Shown here: positions 50,001 through 56,711 of the stretch, in pieces
How positions within the stretch are numbered: position 1 is the stretch's first letter
Layout of the letters: each line of letters begins with the position of its first letter
Assembly: GCA_004172865.1 (NCBI GenBank)
Contig: SEBV01000010.1
Span: 62,001-126,000, forward strand
Direction of reading: 5' to 3'
DNA length: 64,000 nt
From: Gammaproteobacteria bacterium
Lineage (GTDB): Bacteria; Pseudomonadota; Gammaproteobacteria; Pseudomonadales; Cellvibrionaceae
Notes under the pieces: model-generated
The model's input: the letters and a program-made list of their open reading frames with translations, nothing else
Told to the model about the DNA's origin: nothing
The model's database searches: none
Translations under genes and position numbers: made by a program

Positions 50001-50143
50001 ATGCTCTCGCTGTAGAACAATTGATTAAAGATAATGCATCGACAATTGAACTTGAGAGTAGCTTCGAGAAATTACAACTAGAATTGACGGCGACTTTAGT
50101 AGCCGCAAAAAAATGGATGAGTGAAAATTCGAATATTGAATAA
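47096..50143 (+). CDS. Membrane hybrid histidine kinase with CHASE3, two receivers and Hpt
   Basis: 1015 residues. TM1 (about 11-29), a CHASE3 sensor (about 35-180, DAESGQRGYLLTQNPIYLEP), TM2 (about 183-207), PAS (about 220-345), HisKA with FVANMSHEIRTPLNAILG, ATPase (VNLTSNAIKFTARGEV, GTGLGLTISNRLAELMGG), a degenerate receiver (about 605-720, AVLLDWQTVSD), a canonical receiver (about 755-870, AILMDIQMPVMDGLTATTLI) and a C-terminal Hpt with ILHTLRGSLGILGAAKF. This is the layout of BarA-type phosphorelay kinases. No partner response regulator is nearby. Same strand as the two signalling genes upstream. Confidence 0.94.
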   Translation: MKKAIPKYIRLGFLCGLVIIALAAFLPYRNVQLLQNSERWTTHTMRVLQAADELRIAVTDAESGQRGYLLTQNPIYLEPYEIARKEISQQLISLSMLAADNPSQLENLNKLKELITQKFDELESTVALQNQGKREEALTLVTTNHGNSLMQEIREVTINFEKDEKELLNERVTTMRTHFQRTFYSVLFTTILTFLLFSSLYFFIIKSFKVKRTAELSLTQQSNLLTSVINSMSEGLFVIDAHGKCLAYNPMFTEIYGKSLPEFSLYEWETKYKISTVDGLAFAFENFPAVKVLKGEAQATAEMIIQPEHAKEPKIVRVNARPILNETGLIEGVVCISSDISDDKKAELRLRVTMEQAETANKAKSEFVANMSHEIRTPLNAILGMSHLLHKTELASAQKKYLDMIILSGKSLLNILNDILDFSKIEAGKMELCAIQFRLDDVIHSLATMMSMAALKKDIELIIDINRNVPALLTGDPHRLLQILVNLTSNAIKFTARGEVAVIIDCRAEIDNQVTMSFAVRDTGIGMTQEQQNKLFSAFTQADTSITRQFGGTGLGLTISNRLAELMGGHIELTSVPSQGSEFSLVLPFTRCDDIERRAFPRHPTYFNLLLIDNNESARHSIVNHINAWRWNVDIAISQDEGLDQLRKIAAKGERYDAVLLDWQTVSDMGIDAFSGVRVAASEKIPIILMVNMYAQEMLSENNLLDEKFSPFSLLLKPVISSSLFNTLNELLFHPSKTQEFLLDSDNFHKPLEKLRLLVVEDNEFNQIVARDILQQAGAIIDIASDGQKALDVLRNDTYTYDAILMDIQMPVMDGLTATTLIRKELHINTPIIAMTAGVTESERKLCLDCGMNDVIAKPIETEKLVSLVQLHTCKQAQAMQYQGMENITISPSVDGIFDVTNLLKIGEKTPGYRNKLAVMIKSLIDNTSNSFESAIISFKECEYSEVARILHTLRGSLGILGAAKFSEHALAVEQLIKDNASTIELESSFEKLQLELTATLVAAKKWMSENSNIE

Positions 50144-50302
50144 CATGTATATGAAGCGGATAACTTGGAGTCGTTCGTGGAGAAATACTATCGGTAAATT
50201 TCCAACATTATTCAGCCAGTCGAATTAAATCAAGCTGGCAATCTTAACTATGAAAAATCAAACTGCCCGTATTTTGAAATTTTCATTGTAAAAAATCCTA
50301 AT

Positions 50303-50512
50303 TTACTCTTCGATGCGAAATAATAAATTTCCATCTAGCGCAATTGCTTCATTTTTTTCGAAAGTTCCAATATAACTACAAGGAACGTTTGTTGTAAAAA
50401 CTTCATTTCCATTAACACGAAGCGAGATATCCCCAGATAAATCGTAAAGATACTCCCCATCAAAAACGCCAATCATGTTTCCATCGGAATCGTATACCTT
50501 TGGGTTTTTCAT
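50303..50512 (-). CDS. Small hypothetical beta-rich protein
   Basis: 69 residues from ATG 50512 (MKNPKVYDSDGNMIGVFDGE); AGGAGGAAATT upstream is a near-perfect RBS and decides this start. The segment YDLSGDISLRVNGNEVFTTN then YIGTFEKNEAI repeats short strands with G and D turns, suggesting a small beta fold. The family is not recognised. Convergent with the hybrid kinase. Confidence 0.6.
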   Translation of the reverse strand: MKNPKVYDSDGNMIGVFDGEYLYDLSGDISLRVNGNEVFTTNVPCSYIGTFEKNEAIALDGNLLFRIEE

Positions 50513-50551
50513 AATTTCCTCCTGAGGCGACACAATGTTAAATCTCGGCAA

Positions 50552-50832
50552 CTATTTAACGACGTTGAAAGTACTGTGTGAAGATAGAATCCACATTGAT
50601 CTGACGCGGGCAAATTAAAGCAGCGGATTAAGAATTGAAACGCTACGCCAAGTCATTACCATGTGATGTTACCGTAGAACATTGCACGCAACAATCCCTC
50701 CCTCTTGCCTGCATTGAAATGGATGATCCTAGACTGATCTGACTGCAATTGTGCCCGCTTTAAAAATCTCATTACCAAGCATTGGACTTCATTCAAGACC
50801 TACAACTTCTTCGATTTTGCGGGTGAGAGCAG
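50552..50832. other. Intergenic region
   Basis: About 280 bp with no gene recognised; leads into an IS481 relic. Confidence 0.3.
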
Positions 50833-51057
50833 CGAAACGCAGGCGGCTTAATATGTCGCAAATGCGGCATTTCCAGACCTACTCTCCGCAATTGGCTAAA
50901 GCGAGATGAGGAACAAGGCTTAGAAGGGCTTAATGACGTTTCTAAACGACCTCATAGTTCTCGGAATACTAAAATTGTCACCTAAGTTGAATCGTGGATT
51001 TTGTCGTTGCAAAAGGCACGTAAATTGTCACGAAAAAAAATGTGCAAAATAACTAGC
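50833..51057 (+). pseudogene. IS481-family transposase N-terminal relic
   Basis: One frame reads CRKCGISRPTLRNWLKRDEE, then QGLEGLNDVSKRPHSSRNTK, then a stop, then VESWILSLQKARKLSRKKM. This is the helix-turn-helix start of IS481-type DDE transposases. The catalytic core and both ends of the element are gone. Confidence 0.75.
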
Positions 51058-51097
51058 GATTTGTTTTTGCCGAATGGCTGCGTGCTACTTCGTTAAA

Positions 51098-51289
51098 TCA
51101 ACATATGGCAATCCTCATCAAATCCCCCGCCTGACTCCATCGTTCGTCAGGATAACAAAACTGATTGCTTATCAATTTAGTAACACCAATTGTAGTTCGA
51201 GCTGGCCAGTGATTGTGTCCATACAACCACATAGCGGGCTGATAAAAGTTGATTAAATCCAGGCAGTCAGCAGTAAAATATGATGTCAC
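51098..51289 (-). pseudogene. Metallophosphoesterase C-terminal fragment
   Basis: SYFTADCLDLINFYQPAMWL then YGHNHWPARTTIGVTKLISN matches the last metal-binding block (GHxH) and final strands of calcineurin-like phosphoesterases. The rest of the domain, with the D-x-H and GNH-type motifs, is not found upstream. Confidence 0.55.
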
Positions 51290-52082
51290 TAAATGCGGTT
51301 CGTATAACCGAACAAAATCCCTGATAGAGCTACCGATGCATTTTTCTAACGGCTACTTCAAAATTTAAAATACTAAAGTATTCATGATTAAATTCAATAT
51401 CAAACTTTACCTGATTGGAAACTTCTCCAGTTGTCTCTACGAACCGCATTTTCGAAGTATTTTCATTATTAAAATCTTCAGTTTGAAAATCCCTCTTTTT
51501 CAAAAATCTTCTAGTTGATGACTCGTCCACGCTCCGCGAAGAAACTCAAATGGAATGTTATCTGGAAGCTTCAACAATACTCCAATGGCATTGGACAGTC
51601 TTTCATTTGATCTCAGTGAAGTTTTTCAGAATGTATAAGAAACAGCAATATTCCCATCTGACCTACGATCATTAAAACTATTGTTTCTACAAAAACACTT
51701 ACTGGCTTCTTGCCCACAATCAACCTCCGTGATCTGCGTGTAGCAAAAGAGTAGTTCAAGACATCCCCACCTGAATATTTCTACAACGCGGCATAAATCT
51801 GCCCGAATGATGGGTCGAGATTCATTTTTTACCTCGGCGTTCGCTGCAAAAAATAATTCCAACAGTAATAATAATTAATTTCAATACAATTTGAGAAGCG
51901 GGATTTTGGCTAATCTCAGAGAATTTAGAGCTACAACAATAATTGCCGCAAGGGAAATTTCTTGCCGCTTTATTCGATAAAAATTTGATACTTTCGCCTC
52001 ATCAAACCGTTAGGCGCCTCAGTAGTGAGATCTTTGATGGCACGATCCATGCTCCAGTACAGTTACAACTACGGAGGCATAT
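51290..52082. other. Gene-poor region
   Basis: A minus-strand frame at 51330-51530 (MDESSTRRFLKKRDFQTEDF, GTG start after GCGGAG) could be a small gene but matches nothing I know. The frame at 51626-51862 is not convincing. The end carries TACGGAGG, the RBS for 52083. Confidence 0.3.
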
Positions 52083-52604
52083 ATGTTAACGAATAACCTT
52101 ACCAACAATCGTCTCGGCTCTCTACTTCAACAATCGGAACAGAAAGGAATTTCGCCTCTCGCCAAGCAGCATGGCATTGACAGCTCCAGTCCGGTCAAAT
52201 CTACGACAGGAACAGCTGCCAATGCGAGCACGACGACCAGTGCAAATTCGTCATCCAGGTGGTCTAAATTAGATCGTTTAGTTTCAGCTGCTGAAGCTGA
52301 TCCAACTTACGCTGAGCAGATGGCGAAAACTTATGCTTATGTTCCTGACAAGATGACATTGAATTGGGCAGACGCGCCCTCTCCCGCAAATGCAGAAGCT
52401 TTCGATGCGTGGGCAAACCAAAGCGTAACATTCGACAAAGAGGCTGAGCCCATTAATGCAAAACGAATTGAACTATACAATTCAATGAAATCAAATGGAT
52501 CATCGGATGTAGACGTTTTGAAAGCTATTTTGAATTTTAATAGCAATCAACCTGCGCAATACCAGATTAAGACAGGGTTTTGGAAATTGGACGTTACCGC
52601 ATAA
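52083..52604 (+). CDS. Hypothetical protein
   Basis: 173 residues. GGAGG sits eight bases before the ATG. About 1-60 is Ser/Thr/Asn-rich and low in complexity. About 60-173 looks folded: RWSKLDRLVSAAEADPTYAE, YVPDKMTLNWADAPSPANAE and SSDVDVLKAILNFNSNQPAQ. No signal peptide. The layout, a flexible N-terminus and a small C-terminal domain, is like some flagellum-, pilus- or effector-linked proteins, but I do not recognise it. It ends with a hairpin and stands alone. Confidence 0.65.
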   Translation: MLTNNLTNNRLGSLLQQSEQKGISPLAKQHGIDSSSPVKSTTGTAANASTTTSANSSSRWSKLDRLVSAAEADPTYAEQMAKTYAYVPDKMTLNWADAPSPANAEAFDAWANQSVTFDKEAEPINAKRIELYNSMKSNGSSDVDVLKAILNFNSNQPAQYQIKTGFWKLDVTA

Positions 52605-52619
52605 ATAACGCCCACATCA

Positions 52620-52639
52620 AATGCCCCTTTCGGGGCATT
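52620..52639 (+). terminator. Hairpin after the 173-aa protein gene
   Basis: AATGCCCC and GGGGCATT flank TTTC. It starts 15 bp after the stop, with only a weak T-rich tail. Confidence 0.65.
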
Positions 52640-52655
52640 CAGACTTTACGATTTA

Positions 52656-53167
52656 TTAATAATTAACAATTACTTGATCGGTTTGGCCGTATGCGACAGG
52701 AAAAATAGATCCAGATCCTGATACGGAAAATTTATAGACGAAGCTTGTATTGGCATTAAATCCAGACTAATTGCCTAATGAGCCAGTTTTTGCCGAAGAG
52801 ACATTTACGCAGTTGGTTCCATTCCAGCAAAGAAAAACTGTTAACCCAGCTGGAGTGGTTGAAAGGTTCCAGGAATAATTCACTGAGGTATGGTTGAACC
52901 TGTTGGAACGGTACCCACAACAGGTAACGTTAATGAATAAGTGACACCCTTATTTGTTAGAGTAGGTCCCGCCCCACTACTTACCCATGCTCCACCTGAT
53001 AACGCCACCAGTGGCCTTTCTGCGCTAGCTGCTGAAAGCTCCTCTGACGAAACCGAAATGTAAGATGCCTGGGGCGATTCTTTGTTCCCATCTGCAAATG
53101 AAACCGATGGTAATATGACAGCCGAAACAAAAAAAGCCGCAATAATTTTTTTAATATATTTTGACAT
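52656..53167 (-). pseudogene. FlhE-like exported protein, frameshifted
   Basis: A signal peptide (MSKYIKKIIAAFFVSAVILP, ending SVSFA) is followed by GGAWVSSGAGPTLTNKGVTY, then in another frame after about 52890 by VNYSWNLSTTPAGLTVFLCW. An in-frame stop interrupts near 52769, and the end is QTDQVIVNY with TAA at 52656-52658. These blocks match FlhE, a periplasmic protein tied to flagellar export. No flagellar genes are nearby. One shift and one stop make it non-functional. Confidence 0.72.
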
Positions 53168-53495
53168 TACCTTATCCTCAAATCCTAAGTTAATTTACAC
53201 ATTGAGCCATCTCAACGGGGGGCTAGTCTATAGAACATCGTTGCCATTAAAAGATTGTGATGCACCAGTGAAAAAATATTTTGCGATTCCATATTCTGTG
53301 CTATTTGAAAGGATTGGAACGTCAGCATGCTCACATTTGATACTGCGAGGCAGATAAACTTCCAATAATTTTCTTTGTTATTTCTATATTTCAATTAAAT
53401 CTATGAATTCAATTATGAAAACAGCGATTAATAGTCTCGCTAGGTTAAAAAATAAATTGCAAAGTTTTCAATAAATCACCGCCTTTGTCGTAGCG
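53168..53495. other. Intergenic region
   Basis: 328 bp, AT-rich, no gene recognised on either strand. It holds the promoter of the FlhE-like relic and ends at an IS21-type inverted repeat. Confidence 0.35.
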
Positions 53496-53646
53496 TGTTG
53501 ATTTGCGTTTGGAATTGACCCACTTTTGCATTGAATTTTGAGCCAAAGGAAATAATTTCAAAGCTATGTGCGTGTTGAGTTGTTCTGCTTCTATTATGGG
53601 TCAATTTCGGATATAAAAGTGGGCCAAACTACAGTGCAAGTCAACA
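53496..53646. mobile_element. 151-bp IS21-like deletion relic or MITE
   Basis: The left end reads TGTTGATTTGC (53496) and the right end GCAAGTCAACA (to 53646), giving inverted termini TGTTGA(T/C)TTGC. Inside, ACCCACTTTT and AAAAGTGGGCC continue the symmetry. TG-starting termini followed by tandem GACCCACTTTT-type sites resemble IS21-family ends. The istAB genes are absent and no target duplication is visible. Confidence 0.5.
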
Positions 53647-53807
53647 GACTGTAAAAATTTTCCAAACCAGTGGTGCGTTTGACATCTATAATAAATACGA
53701 CATTTCGCTATCAGACAATTAATTCGGCTTGATGCTTTTCCAAATTCAGATATCAATTAGAGAATTTCGAAGGCGGTTTGACACTAGAAACACTCGATCA
53801 AAATTTT

Positions 53808-54248
53808 CTAGCCATGAGTTATTCCTCGCACTTCATCCAATGCAGCACGCAAAACCCGCGCAGGATCAATCTCTAGGATGTCTTGGGGAGATTTTCCCCC
53901 TAAAAATCCGTTAGCGCTCGCGAACCAGTACGCAATGCCCCAGCTATCTTTCTTTCCAAGAAATAATTCTATTATTGGCTTTAAGACTTCGGCGGGTTGA
54001 TATCCGTTTTGCGCATCAAAAGCGTACACTGGATAAAGCTCTTCAGATAAGTAGTTAACGCTGAAGATCTTTTGTGCAGCTTTCCACTTCGTGACAACAG
54101 CACTTTTATCGGAGGACTCGATTTGAGCCAACTTTTCAATAGTAAGCGCAGAGATCCATCGGGTCGATTTGATAACTTTTTCTTGCGCTTTTTCAATCAT
54201 TTTGTTCTCACGCACAGAGGTAGGAACATTAGTAGAAGCTGTTTGCAC
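53808..54248 (-). CDS. DUF2384 (Xre/MbcA/ParS toxin-binding domain) protein
   Basis: 146 residues from a GTG at 54248; AGGAGG ends five bases upstream and decides this start over more distant ones. The C-terminal ~60 residues contain YPVYAFDAQNGYQPAEVLKP, IAYWFASANGFLGGKSPQDI and LEIDPARVLRAALDEV, the DUF2384 block used by MbcA/ParS-type antitoxins to hold RES-family toxins. No helix-turn-helix is clear in the N-terminal part and no RES toxin gene lies on either side. It may be an orphan or a regulator of a distant target. Confidence 0.72.
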   Translation of the reverse strand: MQTASTNVPTSVRENKMIEKAQEKVIKSTRWISALTIEKLAQIESSDKSAVVTKWKAAQKIFSVNYLSEELYPVYAFDAQNGYQPAEVLKPIIELFLGKKDSWGIAYWFASANGFLGGKSPQDILEIDPARVLRAALDEVRGITHG

Positions 54249-54908
54249 ATTGCCTCCTGACACATATTTATCAGATACCGGAAAAATTATCTGAGAAAAA
54301 AACGAATGATCTGAGTAAAACAATTGCTGTGACGATGTAGCTAAAACATTAGACGGCAATCTAAGTCGAAGCTCTACCTAATTTTCATCACTCGTCAGGT
54401 AGGAAAACTGATCGCATTAGAATTCAATGACAACTACACACTTGTAGGCTCAAATTCTAACTCAGACATATTTGATTAGTCGAGACGAGGAGAAATAGTC
54501 GTCAGGTCTAGGAGTAGTTGTCGAAATCTTAAGTTATTGTATAAATTACATAACTCTAAAAGTTAAACCTTATTCAGTGTCAGTGGGAATTACAAGGCCC
54601 TCTAGCATCGATAAAACTTGTTTTAGAAATTATTATGACAATCAATTCAAGTGCGCTATTAACGAATAAGAAACGATGTTGGCGTTGTGATTTGAACACC
54701 TATGCGTCGAGTCATACCCTAATAACTCCAACAGTGCGAATAATTGTGTAAGCTCAATGACTATTCTTAATTATGAATTCGATTAAGATAAATGGATTCA
54801 AACATCTAAGCAGGAGTAGCACGCCCAAACATTTAATTTTTTGATCGGTTACAAAGAAGTCGTAGTGATTTATTTTTATTCTTACTGCTAATTAAAAAAG
54901 CAATCCCG
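54249..54908. other. Gene-poor region
   Basis: 660 bp with frequent stops in every frame. No repeat, RNA gene or coding relic recognised. It ends at a strong terminator. Confidence 0.4.
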
Positions 54909-54951
54909 AAACCCGCAACGCTGCAAAGTATTGCGGGTTTTGTCTTTTCTT
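54909..54951. terminator. Rho-independent terminator
   Basis: AAACCCGCAA and TTGCGGGTTT flank a 12-nt loop, followed by TGTCTTTTCTT. No gene is recognised on either strand just upstream, so it may be left from a lost gene. Confidence 0.7.
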
Positions 54952-55040
54952 AGTCGCGATTTTATCCAGCCATTTACGGTGTGTCTTCGTCGCGGGTGGA
55001 CTAACGACAGCCAATGTCCTCGCTACTTAATGCTTAACGT

Positions 55041-55214
55041 TCAGCGCGTCGAGCAATTCCCCACTCCACTTTGATCATGCTCCGGCAGCTTGGAAGCCGC
55101 CTCGGCGTGATGCAGCAATGACGCTGCTTCGCTTCGCCTAGCCTCATCAAATACCCTGTCTTGCAAAACAGCGATGTAAGCGTCAGCCAAAACCTTACTA
55201 CCAACGCCCTGCAC
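55041..55214 (-). CDS. Short unidentified reading frame, probably a gene fragment
   Basis: 57 codons from a GTG at 55214: GVGSKVLADAYIAVLQDRVF then DEARRSEAASLLHHAEAASK. The helical, alanine-rich composition and locally higher GC look more coding than neighbouring sequence. No family recognised and no RBS is clear. It lies between the terminator at 54.9 kb and the tns operon and may be a relic. Confidence 0.25.
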   Translation of the reverse strand: MQGVGSKVLADAYIAVLQDRVFDEARRSEAASLLHHAEAASKLPEHDQSGVGNCSTR

Positions 55215-55405
55215 ATTTTTACTGCAAGGCCACTGCGTAGTCCTTTCACAACGGAGTCAAGAGGTGACGTTACCGTGAAAAAGCTTCAAATTTACTTACA
55301 CGCGAAATAACCGACATTTTTTTGAACGCGATATTCAATGCCCCTATCGATTTGTCATGACTCAGCGTTTGAGAAAAATGGGGCAAAATTTTTATTCGAT
55401 AAAGG

Positions 55406-55440
55406 TGTCAGGCGAATTATTTATTAGAGAATTCTCTAAT
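55406..55440. repeat. Palindrome and candidate (weak) transposon end upstream of tnsA
   Basis: 55423-55440 is an 18-bp perfect palindrome (ATTAGAGAATTCTCTAAT). Starting at TGT (55406), TGT..GG and TTAGAGA occur in the same register as in the good terminus at 63028 (TGTGGGG ... TTAGAGA at positions 19-25). The 5 bp outside (AAAGG) do not match the other flank (TTAGC), and the overlapping site series expected of a Tn7 right end is absent. This may be a coincidence or an operator. Confidence 0.25.
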
Positions 55441-55674
55441 GAGATTCGGGAGGCTGCTTAAGATAAAAAGGTGTAAGCCTTTGATTTACAAAGGAAATTT
55501 ATTTACTATTTATAAGAAAAACGGACATAATATAACGATAAATATATAAATGTCAATATTTTGAAGGCATTTTTTTCTTGCAAAGTGAAAAAAAAGCAAA
55601 TAACCTAAGGAAGACTGTATGACTTTGTGCTTAACGAAAAGAGGAAAAAATATGAAATAACGAAGCGTGCGGGG

Positions 55675-55719
55675 CGTGGATTGAGGAAGAGCAGCATTAG
55701 CAGTGCTGCTCAATCCACG
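55675..55719 (+). promoter_or_regulatory. Long two-part hairpin in the tns leader region
   Basis: CGTGGATTG (55675-55683) pairs with CAATCCACG (55711-55719), and AGCAGCA (55690-55696) pairs with TGCTGCT (55704-55710) around the loop TTAGCAG. The left arm has a 6-nt bulge, AGGAAG. No T-tract follows, so it is not a simple terminator. It is 171 bp before the tnsA start and could be an RNA leader structure or a protein site. Confidence 0.5.
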
Positions 55720-55842
55720 AGCATAATCGACCAGAAGATGCGTTCCCTCTAATTATACCCTCCTCCCCCCAAAAAAAACAACATTTTTTTACGGGATCTT
55801 TTTGCCTAAAGAAAAGAGACCTTCAATTGGAGAGCTACGAAA

Positions 55843-55893
55843 ATGATCAATAAAATAATAATACCTAAGTGTTCTATGAGGGCTGCAATATGA
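55843..55893 (+). CDS. Possible 16-codon leader peptide coupled to tnsA
   Basis: ATG 55843, with GGAGAG thirteen bases upstream, opens MINKIIIPKCSMRAAI. Its TGA at 55891-55893 overlaps the tnsA ATG (55890-55892). The stop-start overlap matches the coupling seen at tnsA/tnsB (TAATG). Such leaders can couple or attenuate translation; this is inferred from layout only. Confidence 0.3.
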   Translation: MINKIIIPKCSMRAAI

Positions 55894-56711
55894 AGCTGCC
55901 GACTATCACAGACACAACGATCAAGAAAATAACGGCATGGAAAGCGCTCGTGAACGCTGGCGGCACCCACCAGCCGTTCGTCCGAGTATCAGATGTTCGA
56001 AAGATGGGCCGTCGTTTTTTGTTTTTTTGTCCCAAACAAAAGCGCCCTGTGCACTTGTTGAGCGGAGGCGAGTACCGTGCGTATCAAATGCTGATCTGGC
56101 TACCGTCTACATTAAAAATAAATGAACAGACGCCGCTAGACCTAAATCAAACCTTGAAAATATCGGCAGAGCTGGGCTTTCTACATCCCAGGGATTGGAA
56201 AGAAAATACAGCGCATGTCATGAGTACCGATTTTCTCGTTACTGCCCTCAATCGTGAGACGAAGCAAGCGCACAAAGTTGCCTATAGTTTCAAATATTCT
56301 AACCAGCTTTACAGACTCAATAATGGCGAACTAGAGCGACATAAATTACGGACTTGGCAGAAGCTTGCCATCGAAGCAGAGTATTGGCGCCAGCGCGGAG
56401 TGGAATATCGAATCATCACCGAGAAAGATGCTACGAAACATTTATGCATTAATTTGGATTGGTTCAAAACAGAGTATGACGTGAATGTATCGGAAGCCGA
56501 ATTAAAAGATTTCTGCTTTTTATTCATTGAAAGCTGGAAAAGCAATAATAAGTTGCGAATCGAACATCATCTTAATTTCATTCGTGGCCGACTGAATATC
56601 AGTTTCAAACATGCGCAAAGTATATTTAAGTACGCTGCGCTATATAGGGTACTGCCCCTAGATCTTTCTACGAGACTGATGCTCAACACTCCTGTTAAGG
56701 TGGTGTTGTAA
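55890..56711 (+). CDS. tnsA: TnsA-like transposase endonuclease
   Basis: 273 residues from ATG 55890 (MKLPTITDTTIKKITAWKAL), with GAGGG upstream; a GTG at 55869 is less likely. The N-terminal nuclease domain shows the restriction-fold residues: Glu61 in GGEYRAYQMLIW, Asp114 in MSTDFLV and Lys135 in AYSFKYS, spaced as in Tn7 TnsA (Glu63, Asp114, Lys132). A C-terminal winged-helix part follows (about 165-273). TnsA cuts the 5' strands at the transposon ends, so with TnsB it allows cut-and-paste movement. The stop overlaps the tnsB start. Confidence 0.9.
   Translation: MKLPTITDTTIKKITAWKALVNAGGTHQPFVRVSDVRKMGRRFLFFCPKQKRPVHLLSGGEYRAYQMLIWLPSTLKINEQTPLDLNQTLKISAELGFLHPRDWKENTAHVMSTDFLVTALNRETKQAHKVAYSFKYSNQLYRLNNGELERHKLRTWQKLAIEAEYWRQRGVEYRIITEKDATKHLCINLDWFKTEYDVNVSEAELKDFCFLFIESWKSNNKLRIEHHLNFIRGRLNISFKHAQSIFKYAALYRVLPLDLSTRLMLNTPVKVVL

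Noticed and set aside
55697-55701. TTAGC in the leader hairpin loop as the matching target duplication
   Set aside because: It is followed by AGTG, not by a TGT terminus, and lies inside the leader structure, so it cannot mark the other transposon end.
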